NCBI RefSeq assembly: GCF_024400215.1
Contig: NZ_CP053748.1
Location: 3,410,001 to 3,474,000 of the forward strand
Length of the DNA stretch: 64,000 bases
Origin: Massilia sp. erpn
GTDB taxonomy: Bacteria; Pseudomonadota; Gammaproteobacteria; Burkholderiales; Burkholderiaceae_D
Direction of reading: 5' to 3'
Shown here piece by piece: positions 28,589-39,027 of this stretch. A program made the translations under genes and the position numbers. The stretch's first letter is position 1. Each line of letters opens with the position of its first letter. The notes below the pieces were generated by a model, which was not told the DNA's origin, did no database searches, and was given only the letters and a program-made list of their open reading frames with translations.

Positions 28589-30840
28589 AGCGCTTGGCGC
28601 TGCGCTATGGCGCGCGCTGGCTGCTGGGCCTGGGGCTGGCCCTCTTGGCAGGCCTGCAGGTGGCGGGCGTGCTGCACAGCGACGCGGTCGAGCGCATGGA
28701 CGCCTACTTCGCCGGCCTGCGCATGCGGGCCGAGGCACCGACGCTCGATCCGCGCATCGTCATCGTGGATATCGATGAGCGCAGCCTGGCCGAGGTGGGG
28801 CGCTTCCCCTGGAGCCGCGATGTGATGGCGCGCCTGGTGCAGCGTCTGACGACGGGCTACCAGGCCGCCGCCGTCGGCTTCGATATTTCCTTCCCCGAGG
28901 CGGACACCAGTTCCGGCTACGGCGTGCTGCAAGGCCTGGCCCAGCGCGAACTGAAAGGCGTGCCGGGCCTGGACGCGCAACTGGCGCGCCTGCAGCCCCA
29001 ACTCGACTACGACGGCCTGCTGGCTGCCGCCATGCGCGGCCAGCCCGTGGTGCTGGGCTATAACACCTCGGGCGGCTCGCCCAAGGGCGCGCTGCCCCAA
29101 CCGGCTTTCACCGCCGAGCTGCTGAACGGGCGCCGCCTGGACGCTTTCGAGTCCAGCGGTTACGAGGCGAATATCGAACGCCTGCAGCAGGCCGCGCGCG
29201 GCGCGGGCAGCTTCACCGTGCTGCCCGACAGCGACGGTGTGGTGCGCACCGTGCCGCTGCTGCGCAAGATCGGCGACGGCTATTATCCGGCCCTGGCGCT
29301 GGCCACCGCCGCCGTCGCCCTGCAGGCGCGCGCCATCGCGCCGGTGCTGGACAATACCGTCGACACCCTGTCGCATGCCGAACGCGAATACGGCGGGCTG
29401 GAAAGCATTGCCCTGTTCACGCCCGAGGGCATGCTCAGCATCCCGGTGGGGGAGGGCCTCAGCACCACCGTGCAGTTTCGCGGCAAGGGCGGGCCGCAGG
29501 GCGGCGCCTTCCGCTACCTGTCGGCCGCCGACGTGCTGCGCGGCGTCAGCGCGCCGCAGCTGCTGAACGGCGCCATCGTCCTGGTCGGCACCACCGCCCC
29601 CGGCTTGAACGATCTGCGCGCCACGCCGGTCAGCGCTGTGTATCCGGGGGTGGAAATCCATGCCAACATTATCAAATCCATCCTCGACGGCAGCTTCAAG
29701 GCGCGCCCCGATTTCGCGCTGGCGGCCGAGCTGTTGCAAGTGCTGCTGGCCGGGCTGTTGCTGAGCATCGTGCTGCCCTTGCTGGCCCCTTTCTGGACGG
29801 TGGCCCTGGCGGCGGCCAGCGCGGCGGTGGCGCTGGGCTGCAATTTCTGGCTGTACCGCGCCGCCGACGCGGTGCTGAATGTTTCGGCCATCCTGCTGCT
29901 GATCCTGGCCCTGTTCATCCTCAACCTGGCCTGGGGCTATTTCTTCGAGGTGCGCCGCGGCCGCGCCCTGGTGTCGCGCTTCGGCGAATACGTGGCGCCC
30001 GAGCTGGTGGCCGAAATGGCGCAGGACCCCGAGCAGTACAGCATGGAAGGCGAGAGCCGCGAGCTGACCGTGATGTTTGTCGACGTGCGCGGCTTCACCA
30101 CCATTTCCGAAGGCCTGCCGCCGCGCCAGCTGCGCGAATACATCAATCTGTATCTGACGGCCATGTCGCGCGATATCCGCGACAGCCATCGCGGCACCCT
30201 CGACAAATACATCGGCGACGCGGTCATGGCCTTCTGGGGCGCCCCCGTGCCTTTCGCCGACCATGCCAGCCGTGGCGTGGCGACGGCCTTGCTGATGCAG
30301 GCCAGCGCCCTCCGCCTTGACCAGAGCTTCCGCCAGCGTGGCTGGCCGCCGCTGCATATCGGCATCGGCCTGAACACGGGGCTGATGCATGTGGGCGATA
30401 TGGGTTCGGAAATCCGCCGCGCCTATACGGTGATGGGCGACGCCGTCAACCTGGCCTCGCGCCTGGAAGGCATCACCAAGGTGTATGGCGTGGGCATTGC
30501 GGTCGGCCAGGCCACGCGCGAGGCGGCGCCGGACTTCGTCTACCGCGAATTGGACCGGGTGCGCGTCAAGGGCAAGAACGAGCCGGTCGCCATCTTCGAG
30601 CCGCTGGCCCATGCCGGCCAGGCCGATGCCGCCGCCTTGGCGCAACTGGCACGCTGGCACGCTGCGCTGGCGCTGCTGCGCGATCAGCACTGGGACGGCG
30701 CTGCTGCCATTCTGCTGGAACTGCGCGCCGCCGATCCGGCCTGCCAGCTCTATCAGTTATACATGCAGCGCATGGACTATTACCGGCTTCATCCTCCCGG
30801 TGAGAACTGGGACGGCGTCACGAGCTTCGACAGCAAATAG
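28585..30840 (+). CDS. CHASE2-domain adenylate cyclase
   Basis: A 751-residue class III nucleotide cyclase. An N-terminal membrane segment leads to an extracytoplasmic CHASE2 sensor domain (about 35-350, LDPRIVIVDIDERSLAEVGRFPWSR), then three membrane segments (about 365-450) and a catalytic domain from about 490. The metal Asps are in VMFVDVRGFTTIS and KYIGDAVMAFWG. The Lys of LDKYIGD and the Thr of AYTVMGDAVNLASRLE are the residues that favour ATP, so cAMP is the likely product. Its start overlaps the HD-GYP stop by 4 bases. A two-partner secretion cluster follows. Confidence 0.94.
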   Translation: MKRLALRYGARWLLGLGLALLAGLQVAGVLHSDAVERMDAYFAGLRMRAEAPTLDPRIVIVDIDERSLAEVGRFPWSRDVMARLVQRLTTGYQAAAVGFDISFPEADTSSGYGVLQGLAQRELKGVPGLDAQLARLQPQLDYDGLLAAAMRGQPVVLGYNTSGGSPKGALPQPAFTAELLNGRRLDAFESSGYEANIERLQQAARGAGSFTVLPDSDGVVRTVPLLRKIGDGYYPALALATAAVALQARAIAPVLDNTVDTLSHAEREYGGLESIALFTPEGMLSIPVGEGLSTTVQFRGKGGPQGGAFRYLSAADVLRGVSAPQLLNGAIVLVGTTAPGLNDLRATPVSAVYPGVEIHANIIKSILDGSFKARPDFALAAELLQVLLAGLLLSIVLPLLAPFWTVALAAASAAVALGCNFWLYRAADAVLNVSAILLLILALFILNLAWGYFFEVRRGRALVSRFGEYVAPELVAEMAQDPEQYSMEGESRELTVMFVDVRGFTTISEGLPPRQLREYINLYLTAMSRDIRDSHRGTLDKYIGDAVMAFWGAPVPFADHASRGVATALLMQASALRLDQSFRQRGWPPLHIGIGLNTGLMHVGDMGSEIRRAYTVMGDAVNLASRLEGITKVYGVGIAVGQATREAAPDFVYRELDRVRVKGKNEPVAIFEPLAHAGQADAAALAQLARWHAALALLRDQHWDGAAAILLELRAADPACQLYQLYMQRMDYYRLHPPGENWDGVTSFDSK

Positions 30841-30971
30841 CGTTTCGCGCGCGCCACGCCGGCGAAAAATAATCCGCCGCGCCGCGCAAACGGGATTAAA
30901 CTTTAAAGTAACAACAATAACACTCCGCTTAAGCCGGAGAGAGTTTGTTGGGTAGACAGGAGGAGGCTCAA

Positions 30972-31664
30972 ATGACATCCTGCGACAAGCTCGTGCTGGC
31001 CGGCGCCGCATGCGTCGACCTGTTGGCTGTCCTTGCATCTTCAACTGCAATGGCGGCCCCGCCCGACCCCTTGCCCATCGGCGCACCCGGATATAGCAGC
31101 GTCTATACCCGCGATAAGCGCGACTGGAAATCCACTTTCGAAGTGAACAGCGAGCGCGCCCAGCCCGACGAATTCGGCATGCAGGCCGGCCCGCCGCCGG
31201 GTGGCTATACCGTGCGCCTGGCGGCCACGCTGACCCACTCGCTGCCGCGCGACTGGCAGCTGCGCGCCACCGTGAACGGGCAGTACACCAGCGAGGCGCC
31301 CAGCGAGCAGCAGCTGTATGGCGCGCCGGCCACGCGCGCGCTGCGCATCTACAGCTCGCGCGAGGTGCTCACCGACAGCGGCCTGGCGGGCAATCTGGAG
31401 CTGCACTCACCGAATCTGTGCGGCGGCTACCTGCGCAATGAATGCCGCGCCCTGATGTTCTACGACCGTACCTATTTCAGCCGCGTGCGCGAGGTGCATG
31501 GCGTGCTGCGTACGGGCTGGGTGCGCAGCGTGGGCGTTGGCCTGCGCATGAAAATGACGCGTCATACCGATCTGCAGCTCGATTATGGCCGCGTGCTCGG
31601 TAACAGCGCGGTGGGACCGGAAGACCGCAACCGCATCAATCTGCGCCTGGGCTTCTCCTTCTGA
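30972..31664 (+). CDS. Truncated TpsB-like outer-membrane protein (mini-TpsB)
   Basis: A 230-residue exported protein related only to the C-terminal barrel of the TpsB two genes on. It has its own strong ribosome site (AGGAGGAGG) and signal peptide (ending AMA-APP). Shared blocks are LPRDWQLRATVNGQYTSE, NLELHSPNLCGG, RALMFYDRTYF and TDLQLDYGRVLG. A 28-base stretch (31242-31269) is identical to 33037-33064, so duplication or gene conversion is recent. POTRA domains are absent and the VRGF tetrad of loop L6 is replaced (ALRIYS). It is probably not a working translocator; it could be a decaying copy or an accessory outer-membrane protein. Confidence 0.8.
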   Translation: MTSCDKLVLAGAACVDLLAVLASSTAMAAPPDPLPIGAPGYSSVYTRDKRDWKSTFEVNSERAQPDEFGMQAGPPPGGYTVRLAATLTHSLPRDWQLRATVNGQYTSEAPSEQQLYGAPATRALRIYSSREVLTDSGLAGNLELHSPNLCGGYLRNECRALMFYDRTYFSRVREVHGVLRTGWVRSVGVGLRMKMTRHTDLQLDYGRVLGNSAVGPEDRNRINLRLGFSF

Positions 31665-31884
31665 CCATTGCGCCCGCCGCCTTGCAAACAGGGAGGCGGG
31701 CCGCCTTGTCTGACCGTCATCGCGGCTGTCGCATGGACGGTACAAACTGTCGTATTCACGGCGAAAATTTCCTCAAAGCACGATCAAATCTAAGGCGCGC
31801 AGGCCGGGATGCGCAATAATTTTCCCATCGCCGCAGCGCTGCAGGATCTGGGTATTTTTATCCATATTGATCGTGAGACCATAG

Positions 31885-33459
31885 ATGACACACCGCTTCG
31901 CGCACTTTGCCGCCAGCACTGTCTTTGCCGCCGCCTGCTTTTCCGTCCAGGCCCAGGAGGGCGTGATCCGCTTCGAGATCAGCCGTTTCGACGTGCGCGG
32001 CAATACCCTGCTGGCGGAGGACGAGGTGGCGCGCATTCTGGCTCCCTTCACCGGCAGGCAGCGCGATTTCGGCGATGTGCAGCGCGCGCTGGAGGCGCTG
32101 GAAGCAGCCTTCCATGCGCGCGGCTATCAGGTGGTGACGGTGGAATTGCCGGAACAGGAGCTGGAGCAGGGCGTGGTGCGCCTGAATGTGGTGCAGACCC
32201 GCATCGGCCGCATCGCCGTCAAAAACAACCGCCACTTCGATGAAGCCAATGTGCGCCGCGCCTTGCCCGGGCTGCAGGAGGGGCGCACGCCGAATCTGCC
32301 GCAGGTCTCGAATAGCCTGAAACTGGCGAACGAAAATCCGGCGCGCAAGCTGACCCTGAAACTGCAAAGCGGCGGGCAGCATGACGAAGTCGACGCCGCC
32401 ATCGAGGTGGCGGACGAGAAGCCGTGGAAGGCCATGCTGAATGCCGACAACAGCGGCACCAGCCAGACCGGCCGCACCCATCTGGGCTTCGTGCTGCAGC
32501 ATGCCAACCTGTGGGGCCGCGACCATGTCGCCAGCCTGCAGTACACCACCACGGCGGAGGAACCGGGCCGGGTCAAGGTGTATGGCCTGGGCTACCATAT
32601 TCCGCTGTACGCGCAGGGCGATGCGCTGGACTTCTATGCCAGCTATTCGAATATCGATTCCGGCAATGTGGCAGCCGGTGTTCTCAGCCTGGCCGTCAGC
32701 GGCAAGGGCGCGGTGTACGGTACGCGCTATACCCATAATCTGGCCAAGCGCGGTGACTATGAATCGAAGCTGGTGTACGGACTCGACATCAAGGCCTTCA
32801 AGAACAGCGTGCAGTTCGAGGGGCTGGAGCTGGGCAACGATGTGACCGTGCATCCGCTCAGCATCACGTATGCGGGCGACTGGACTTTGCCGCAAGGGGA
32901 ACTGGATGTCTCGGCCACCCTGCTGCATAACATGCCCGGCGGCTCGCGCGGCGGCCAGGCCGACTTCACGCGTGCGCGCATCGGCGCGCGCGACAACTAC
33001 AACATCCTGCGCCTGGGGCTGAGCTATAGCCGCGTGCTGCCGCGCGACTGGCAGCTGCGCGCCATCGTCAACGGCCAGTACAGCAGCGATGCGCTGATCC
33101 CCGGTGAGCAGTTTGGCGCGGGCGGTGCCGGTTCGGTGCGCGGCTTTGCCGAGCGCGAACTGTCCAACGACGTCGGCCTCAACGCCAATCTGGAACTGTA
33201 CACGCCCAATCTTTGCGGCGGCGAAGGCCAGCGCCAATGCCGCCTGCTGGCGTTCTACGACAGCGCCTACCTCAAGCGCAACAAGGCCCTGGCGGGCGAG
33301 TTGCGCAGCACGTCCATCGGCAGCGCGGGTCTGGGCCTGCGGCTGCTGTTATCGAGTTATGCCAGCTTGCAGCTGGATTATGGCCATGTGCTCAAGGAGG
33401 GCGCCACCGCGCGCTCCGGCGGCAACCGCCTGCATGTGCGGCTTGGTCTGGCGTATTGA
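31885..33459 (+). CDS. TpsB two-partner secretion transporter (ShlB/FhaC family)
   Basis: Outer-membrane transporter of 524 residues that exports the TpsA protein encoded next. A signal peptide (FAASTVFAAACFSVQAQ) is followed by two POTRA domains (about 25-180, ISRFDVRGNTLLAEDEVARILAPFTG and TRIGRIAVKNNRHFDEANVRRAL) and a 16-strand barrel. The L6 motif VRGF is intact at about residue 417 (GAGSVRGFAERELSNDVG). The C-terminus ends RLHVRLGLAY with the aromatic residue expected for BAM recognition. It is 27 bases before the TpsA gene. Confidence 0.94.
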   Translation: MTHRFAHFAASTVFAAACFSVQAQEGVIRFEISRFDVRGNTLLAEDEVARILAPFTGRQRDFGDVQRALEALEAAFHARGYQVVTVELPEQELEQGVVRLNVVQTRIGRIAVKNNRHFDEANVRRALPGLQEGRTPNLPQVSNSLKLANENPARKLTLKLQSGGQHDEVDAAIEVADEKPWKAMLNADNSGTSQTGRTHLGFVLQHANLWGRDHVASLQYTTTAEEPGRVKVYGLGYHIPLYAQGDALDFYASYSNIDSGNVAAGVLSLAVSGKGAVYGTRYTHNLAKRGDYESKLVYGLDIKAFKNSVQFEGLELGNDVTVHPLSITYAGDWTLPQGELDVSATLLHNMPGGSRGGQADFTRARIGARDNYNILRLGLSYSRVLPRDWQLRAIVNGQYSSDALIPGEQFGAGGAGSVRGFAERELSNDVGLNANLELYTPNLCGGEGQRQCRLLAFYDSAYLKRNKALAGELRSTSIGSAGLGLRLLLSSYASLQLDYGHVLKEGATARSGGNRLHVRLGLAY

Positions 33460-33486
33460 CGGTTTATCGAGTAGCGGAGCAAGACC

Positions 33487-36400
33487 ATGATGCATCAGCG
33501 TTTCTCCTGCGCCGCGAGCCGGCGCCATCGTCTGCAGCGCACCATGCTGGCGGCGGCCATTGCCGCCGCTTTCGGCGCGGCGCAAGCCAATCCCACCTTG
33601 CCGCAAGTGGTGGCGGGACAGGCGGCATTCAGCCAGGATGGCAAAACCTTTTCGGTTCGCAATGCACCGAACGCCATCATCAACTGGCAAAGCTTCTCGA
33701 TTGCGAAGGACGAGATCACGCGTTTCATCCAGCAGGGGGCGGACAGCAAGGTGCTGAACCGTATCACCGGGCAAGACCCCAGCCAGATTTTGGGCGCGCT
33801 GCAATCGAATGGCCAGGTCTTCCTGATCAATCCCAACGGCGTCCTGTTCGGCCGGGATGCGCGCATCGACGTGCAGGGACTGGTGGCGTCCAGTCTGGCG
33901 ATTGCGAACGCCGACTTCCTGGCCGGGAAGCACAGCTTCAGCGGCGCATCCGGTGCCGGCAAGGTGGAAAACCAGGGCAGCATCGTGACGCCGCAGGGCG
34001 GCCGCGTATTCCTGATCGCGCCCAATGTGGCGAACAGCGGCATCATCGCTTCGCCGCAGGGCGAGGTGGTGCTGGCGGCCGGGCATAGCGTGCAGCTGGT
34101 GGATTCCGCCAATCCGGCCCTGCACGTGGTGGTGTCGGCGCCCGCTGACCAAGCGCTGAACCTGGGTCAGGTGGTGGCGCAGGGCGGCCGTATCGGTATC
34201 TATGGCGCCTTGCTCAGCCAGCGTGGCACGGTGAATGCCGACAGCGCAGTCGTTGGCGCCAATGGCCAGATCGTGCTCAAGGCCAGCAATACGGCCCTGC
34301 TGGAAGCGGGCAGCCGCACCTCGGCGACCGGCGCGGGCAAGGGCGGCGCCATCGAAGTGCTGGGCCAGCGCGTGGGCGTGATGGGCGATGCGCGCATCGA
34401 TGCCAGCGGCGGGCAGGGTGGTGGCAGCGTGCTGCTGGGCGGCGACTATCAGGGCAAGGCCAGCGCCGTGCGCGGTAATGCGCTGCAAAGCTATGTGGGC
34501 AAGGATGCCCGGGTGGCGGCCGACGCGCTGGAGACGGGCGACGGCGGCAAGATCATCGTCTGGGCCGACGACACCACGCGCGCTTATGGCAGCTTGTCGG
34601 CGCGCGGCGGCAAGGCTGGCGGCAAAGGCGGTCTGGTGGAGACCTCGGGCCATTACCTGGATGTGGCAGACGTCCGCGTCGATACCCGCGCCACCAAAGG
34701 CGCCACCGGCACGTGGCTGCTCGATCCTTACGACATCGAAGTGAAGGCTGGCGGCACTGCGTCGGTGGGCGATGTGGCGGCCTTCGCCGCAGGCGCATCG
34801 AGCGGCGTGACCCTGGTCGATCCGGCTTCGCTGGCCTCCACCGCCAGCAATGTGCTGCTGCAGGCCAGCAACGATCTGACCATCACCGATGCGCTCGACC
34901 TCACCACGCCGGGCCTGGAAATCAAGGCGCAGGCGGGCAATCACATCAATGTCAACGCGGCGCTCAAAACCACGGCGGGCCGCATCAGCCTGTGGGCCAA
35001 CGATGCGGGCGCGTCGGGTAGCGATCCGCTGCTGGGCAATCTGAATATCAATGCGCCTATCGATACGCGCGGCGGCACGCTGTCGCTGAGCGGCGCGAAT
35101 CTGAATCTGAACGCCATCGCCAGCATCGGCACCGGCAGCGCCGATCTGCGCACCAATGTGGCCGACGGTACGATCACGGTCGCAAGCACGGGCGGCGTGA
35201 ACGGCCTGGCCGCCGTTGCCAATCTGCCGGTGCTGTCCTTCCTTGCGAATAATGTGGTGCTCGATGGCAGCGTGAGCGCTGGCGGGCCAGGCGACAACAG
35301 CGTAGTGTCTTTCGCGCCGCTGGACAGTAGCCGTGCCTTGGTAATTGCGGCCAGCAAGACGGGCAGCAGTCTGATATTGAGCGCCGATGAACTGAACCGC
35401 ATCGCGGCCTCGGAGATCGTTCTTGGCAATTCCGTGCACAGCGGCGGCATCGCGGTATCGCAGACGACCAGCCTGCATGCCGAGGTGCGCAAGCTGTCGC
35501 TGCACACGGCCAAGGATGTGGTATTCAATCAGCCCCTGATCATGGCGAACGCCAACGGCAGCCTGGAGGCATCGGCCTATGGCAGTGCGGGACGCATCGC
35601 TTTCACTGGCATGGGCAAAGTAAGCGCGTCGGCCGTGAGCCTGCGCGCCGACAATATGGATCTGGGCAGTGCGGCAGGCACCGTGAGCGCCTCCAGCTAC
35701 GTGACGCTCGATACGGATACCGACAGCGCCGCCATCCGGTTGGGGCAGGGCGCCAGCGGCGGCACGGGAATCCTGGTGCTGGACGAGGCGGAGCTGAAGG
35801 CCATTTCCACACCCTTTCTGGGCATCGGCACGCGCGCCACCTACGGCGGTGCATTGAGCGTGGACGGGCCGCTTAATCTTGCATCCATCAGCAATCCCTC
35901 GCTGGCGGCGGCCATGCCGGATGCCAGCGGCGCTGCGCCGGCTGGCGTGCCAAACCGCGTCACCAGCGCCGGCGTGATAGGTGGTTCCGCCATCGCTTCC
36001 CTGAAGCTGCGCGGCGGCAGCCTCGCGCTGACGGGCGATATTGCCGTGACAAATGAACTGGGCTTGTCCAGCGCCGGTGCGATCAGCCAGGGCGGCAAAC
36101 TGACGGCGCAGAGCCTGAACGCCAGCGGCGCCTCGGTCGCACTGGAAGGCGACAACCAGATCGCCAATATCAGTGGCAGCGCCAGTAGCGGCGACTTCCT
36201 GCTGCGCACCAAGGCCGGCTTCCTGCGCGTCGGCAATGGCCAGACGGCGCAAGGCATCAGCGCCAGCGGCCGCATCAAACTGACCGCTGCCGGCCTTATC
36301 GGACAGTACGACAATGCGCCATTGAGCGCCGCCACGCTGTTGCTGTTTGCGCCGGACGGCGTGGATCTGATGGCAGCCAACAACCAGGTTGGCGCGGTGG

Positions 36401-39027
36401 CGGCGCAGAATGTGGCCCGCTTCAATTTCCGTAACGTCGGCGTGCTGAAGGTGGGCGTGGACGGCAAGGGCGTTTCGCTTTCGTCGGCCGGCAGCGCAAG
36501 CGGCACCAATGCGGCCCTGAATATCGATACCAGCGGCCAGCTGGATGTGACCGAGGCGGTGAATGGTGCCGGACAGGTAGTGCGTCTGGGCGGCAGCGCG
36601 GTCCACATCGGCAATGCCGGTGCGCCATCGCACGCCAGCGTCACCGGTTCGAACATCACACTGGATGCCAAGGGCGGCGCTGTTACATTGGATAGCGGCG
36701 CTACGGTGGCGGCACGCCGCGTAAACCTGATCGCGGGGCAGGTCAGCCTCGATCCGGCATCCGCCATCAGCGCCGAGGGCAGTGCGGCGACGGCCGATGG
36801 CGCCGTCACCATCATGCCGGGCAGTGGACGGCTGGTGAAGATCGGTGCGGGCGCTGTCGACGATGCATCCACTCTCGGTCTTTCCAGCGACGAACTCAAA
36901 ACCATCAGCGCCGACGCGCTGTTTGTGCAATCGGCTTCCGGCGGCAGCGGCACCAGCATCGCGGTCGATGGTCTCGACTTGAGCGGGGCCAAGCTGCGCA
37001 GCGGCCTTTGGCTGAATGCCAGCGACAATATCGATCTGAATGGCAGCGTGACTTTGCCGGTCGACCTGTTTGCAACGGCGGGTGGCTATATCGGCAGCAC
37101 CGGCCTGGTCACGGCGCGCAATATCCATTTGAACGCCAGCGATTTTCTGCTGGCCGGCGGCGCGGGCAAGGGCTTGGTGGCCAACGGCCAGACCGGCGTG
37201 GTGGTGCTCGATTCGGGTACTTCGTCCAAGGCCTTGCAGCTGGGCGGCGCAGGCGTGACCACCGGTTCCATCCTGTTGTCGCAGGAGATGCTGGCATCGA
37301 TTCAGGCGAATGAGGTGGCTCTGCTCTCGGCCAGTGCGATCAATGTGGCGGGCGATGTGAGTCTGCTGAATGCCAGCCTGGATTTGAAAGCGCCCACGCT
37401 GGGAGTGCAGGCCGCGCTGAGCGCAGGGAAAATCGATATTCGTACCGACAGTGCCGACATTGTGGGCAAACTGAAGGCCGATATCGTCAGCATCGCGCCC
37501 GTCACGGCGGGCAAGACGATTTCGGTTGGCGCATCCTGCGCCGGCTGCCTGTCGCTGACCCAATTGGCGAATATCGAAGCGCCTACTGTGGGCATCGGTT
37601 CCAGCGATCCGCAGAACGCGGCGGGTGCGATCAGCGTGGCTGGCATCGGCACGAATGCCGGCGCCAGCCAGCGTAATGCCCTCACTACCCGCATTGGCCT
37701 GATCACCGGCGCCGGTGTGCTGCAAACCGGTGCCATCGATGTACGCGACCTTGGTATCGATGCCGGCAATAGCGTTGTGCTGAACGATGCCGGCAACAAG
37801 GTGGAGAATCTGGCCGGTATGGTGAAGGGAGATTTCAGCTTCAAGAACAGCCAGGGTTTGACGATTTCCCGTCTGACGGGCGCCGCCGGCAGCCGCTCCC
37901 ACTACGATGTGAGCGGTCTGAAAGTGGATGGCAATGTGGTGCTGGACGTGGCCGGATCGCTCGCGCGCAGCGATGGCGCTACAGCTGCCGACAAGGGCGT
38001 GATCATGGCTAACCGGCTGGACATGAAGGCGGGCGGCAGTATTGGCGGCGCATCCCTGGCCATGCTGACCAGCGTGGCCGGCCTGTCGGCGGAGAGCACG
38101 GCCACCAGCGGCGCCATGCCGATCAACATCAGCAATGTCAACAACACCGCCTATGACAGCAAGCTCACGGTCTACAAGCTGAAACTGGCCGACGGCAATA
38201 CCGGCACCATCACCTTGAACAATACCGGCGCGACCGAAGTGCCAGCCGCTGGCCTGGTGCGCAGCGACAGCGGCAAGATCACGCTGGTGGCGCATAGCCC
38301 GCTCAGCATCGCCGGCACGGTCAGCAGCGCCAGTGGCGATATCGAGCTGGTGGCCGGCGCCAGCGGCTCTGCGGCGGATGTGCTGTCCTTCGCATCGGGC
38401 GCCCTGGTCACGTCCAGTAGCGGCACTATCAAGCTGGCGGCGGGCCAGTCGATTACCGGCGTGGATGCCACCACGGTGCAAGCCGCGCCGGGCAGGCTGC
38501 TTACGCTGCCGAACCAGAATACGGCGCCGCCGGTCGATCCGCCGCCCACCAATCCACCGCCGCCGGTGGAGCCGCCACCCGTGACGCCGCCGCCGCCGGT
38601 CGAGCCGCCCCCGACCAATCCGCCGCCGCCGGTGGAACCGCCGCCGGTGACGCCACCACCGCCGGTTGAACCGCCGCCGGTGAACCCGCCGCCGGTCGAG
38701 CCGCCTCCCGTGACGCCGCCGCCGGTTACGCCACCGGTCGGCGTCGACCTGTGCCAGCTCACGCCCTCGCTGCCGCTCTGCCAGGTGATTGCGCCACCCA
38801 CGGCGCAGGAGCCGGTCAAGCCGGTGCAGCAGGCGGTGAACCAGGTCGTCAGCGCCGTCAATACGCAGACGCAGATGCTGGCCGATGCATCCGGCTCAGG
38901 TTCGGCCGCTGCGAAGAGCGAGGACAAGAAGCCGGAGAAGAAGGACGAGGGCAGCAAGGGCAATTCCGCCACCGACAAGACTGGAAGCAAAAATGAGAAA
39001 GCCGCACCCAAAATGTATTGCAACTGA
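33487..39027 (+). CDS. TpsA exoprotein with filamentous hemagglutinin TPS domain
   Basis: A secreted beta-helical exoprotein of 1,846 residues. After an extended signal peptide (cleavage near AQA-NP, residue 35) comes the TPS secretion domain with the NPNGVLFG motif at 115-122, GQDPSQILGALQSNGQVFLI, and later DGGKIIVWADDTTRAYGSLSARGG...VETSGHYLDV. A long Ala/Ser/Gly-rich repeat-like beta-helix fills about 300-1,670. A Pro-rich region (about 1,680-1,752) and a short tail with Lys/Glu and a terminal MYCN follow. Few Cys occur before the tail. Function may be adhesion, contact or biofilm; no toxin domain is visible. ATGs 33487 and 33490 are both possible. Confidence 0.93.
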   Translation: MMHQRFSCAASRRHRLQRTMLAAAIAAAFGAAQANPTLPQVVAGQAAFSQDGKTFSVRNAPNAIINWQSFSIAKDEITRFIQQGADSKVLNRITGQDPSQILGALQSNGQVFLINPNGVLFGRDARIDVQGLVASSLAIANADFLAGKHSFSGASGAGKVENQGSIVTPQGGRVFLIAPNVANSGIIASPQGEVVLAAGHSVQLVDSANPALHVVVSAPADQALNLGQVVAQGGRIGIYGALLSQRGTVNADSAVVGANGQIVLKASNTALLEAGSRTSATGAGKGGAIEVLGQRVGVMGDARIDASGGQGGGSVLLGGDYQGKASAVRGNALQSYVGKDARVAADALETGDGGKIIVWADDTTRAYGSLSARGGKAGGKGGLVETSGHYLDVADVRVDTRATKGATGTWLLDPYDIEVKAGGTASVGDVAAFAAGASSGVTLVDPASLASTASNVLLQASNDLTITDALDLTTPGLEIKAQAGNHINVNAALKTTAGRISLWANDAGASGSDPLLGNLNINAPIDTRGGTLSLSGANLNLNAIASIGTGSADLRTNVADGTITVASTGGVNGLAAVANLPVLSFLANNVVLDGSVSAGGPGDNSVVSFAPLDSSRALVIAASKTGSSLILSADELNRIAASEIVLGNSVHSGGIAVSQTTSLHAEVRKLSLHTAKDVVFNQPLIMANANGSLEASAYGSAGRIAFTGMGKVSASAVSLRADNMDLGSAAGTVSASSYVTLDTDTDSAAIRLGQGASGGTGILVLDEAELKAISTPFLGIGTRATYGGALSVDGPLNLASISNPSLAAAMPDASGAAPAGVPNRVTSAGVIGGSAIASLKLRGGSLALTGDIAVTNELGLSSAGAISQGGKLTAQSLNASGASVALEGDNQIANISGSASSGDFLLRTKAGFLRVGNGQTAQGISASGRIKLTAAGLIGQYDNAPLSAATLLLFAPDGVDLMAANNQVGAVAAQNVARFNFRNVGVLKVGVDGKGVSLSSAGSASGTNAALNIDTSGQLDVTEAVNGAGQVVRLGGSAVHIGNAGAPSHASVTGSNITLDAKGGAVTLDSGATVAARRVNLIAGQVSLDPASAISAEGSAATADGAVTIMPGSGRLVKIGAGAVDDASTLGLSSDELKTISADALFVQSASGGSGTSIAVDGLDLSGAKLRSGLWLNASDNIDLNGSVTLPVDLFATAGGYIGSTGLVTARNIHLNASDFLLAGGAGKGLVANGQTGVVVLDSGTSSKALQLGGAGVTTGSILLSQEMLASIQANEVALLSASAINVAGDVSLLNASLDLKAPTLGVQAALSAGKIDIRTDSADIVGKLKADIVSIAPVTAGKTISVGASCAGCLSLTQLANIEAPTVGIGSSDPQNAAGAISVAGIGTNAGASQRNALTTRIGLITGAGVLQTGAIDVRDLGIDAGNSVVLNDAGNKVENLAGMVKGDFSFKNSQGLTISRLTGAAGSRSHYDVSGLKVDGNVVLDVAGSLARSDGATAADKGVIMANRLDMKAGGSIGGASLAMLTSVAGLSAESTATSGAMPINISNVNNTAYDSKLTVYKLKLADGNTGTITLNNTGATEVPAAGLVRSDSGKITLVAHSPLSIAGTVSSASGDIELVAGASGSAADVLSFASGALVTSSSGTIKLAAGQSITGVDATTVQAAPGRLLTLPNQNTAPPVDPPPTNPPPPVEPPPVTPPPPVEPPPTNPPPPVEPPPVTPPPPVEPPPVNPPPVEPPPVTPPPVTPPVGVDLCQLTPSLPLCQVIAPPTAQEPVKPVQQAVNQVVSAVNTQTQMLADASGSGSAAAKSEDKKPEKKDEGSKGNSATDKTGSKNEKAAPKMYCN
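38521..38745 (+). repeat. Proline-rich repeats in the TpsA tail
   Basis: Tandem PPPPVEPPPVT and PPPTNP units are encoded by CCG-rich repeats, about 72 residues in all. They would form an extended stalk between the beta-helix and the C-terminal tail. Such repeats are prone to length change by slippage. Confidence 0.85.

Noticed and set aside
33349..38481. 1,710-residue minus-strand frame antisense to TpsA
   Set aside because: It mirrors the repetitive TpsA gene, its composition is biased to His/Gln/Arg/Gly, and it has no recognisable domain.
38521..38745. Proline-rich tract as evidence for an autotransporter or LPXTG-like anchor
   Set aside because: No barrel or sorting signal follows; it is better read as a stalk of a TpsA protein exported by the adjacent TpsB.
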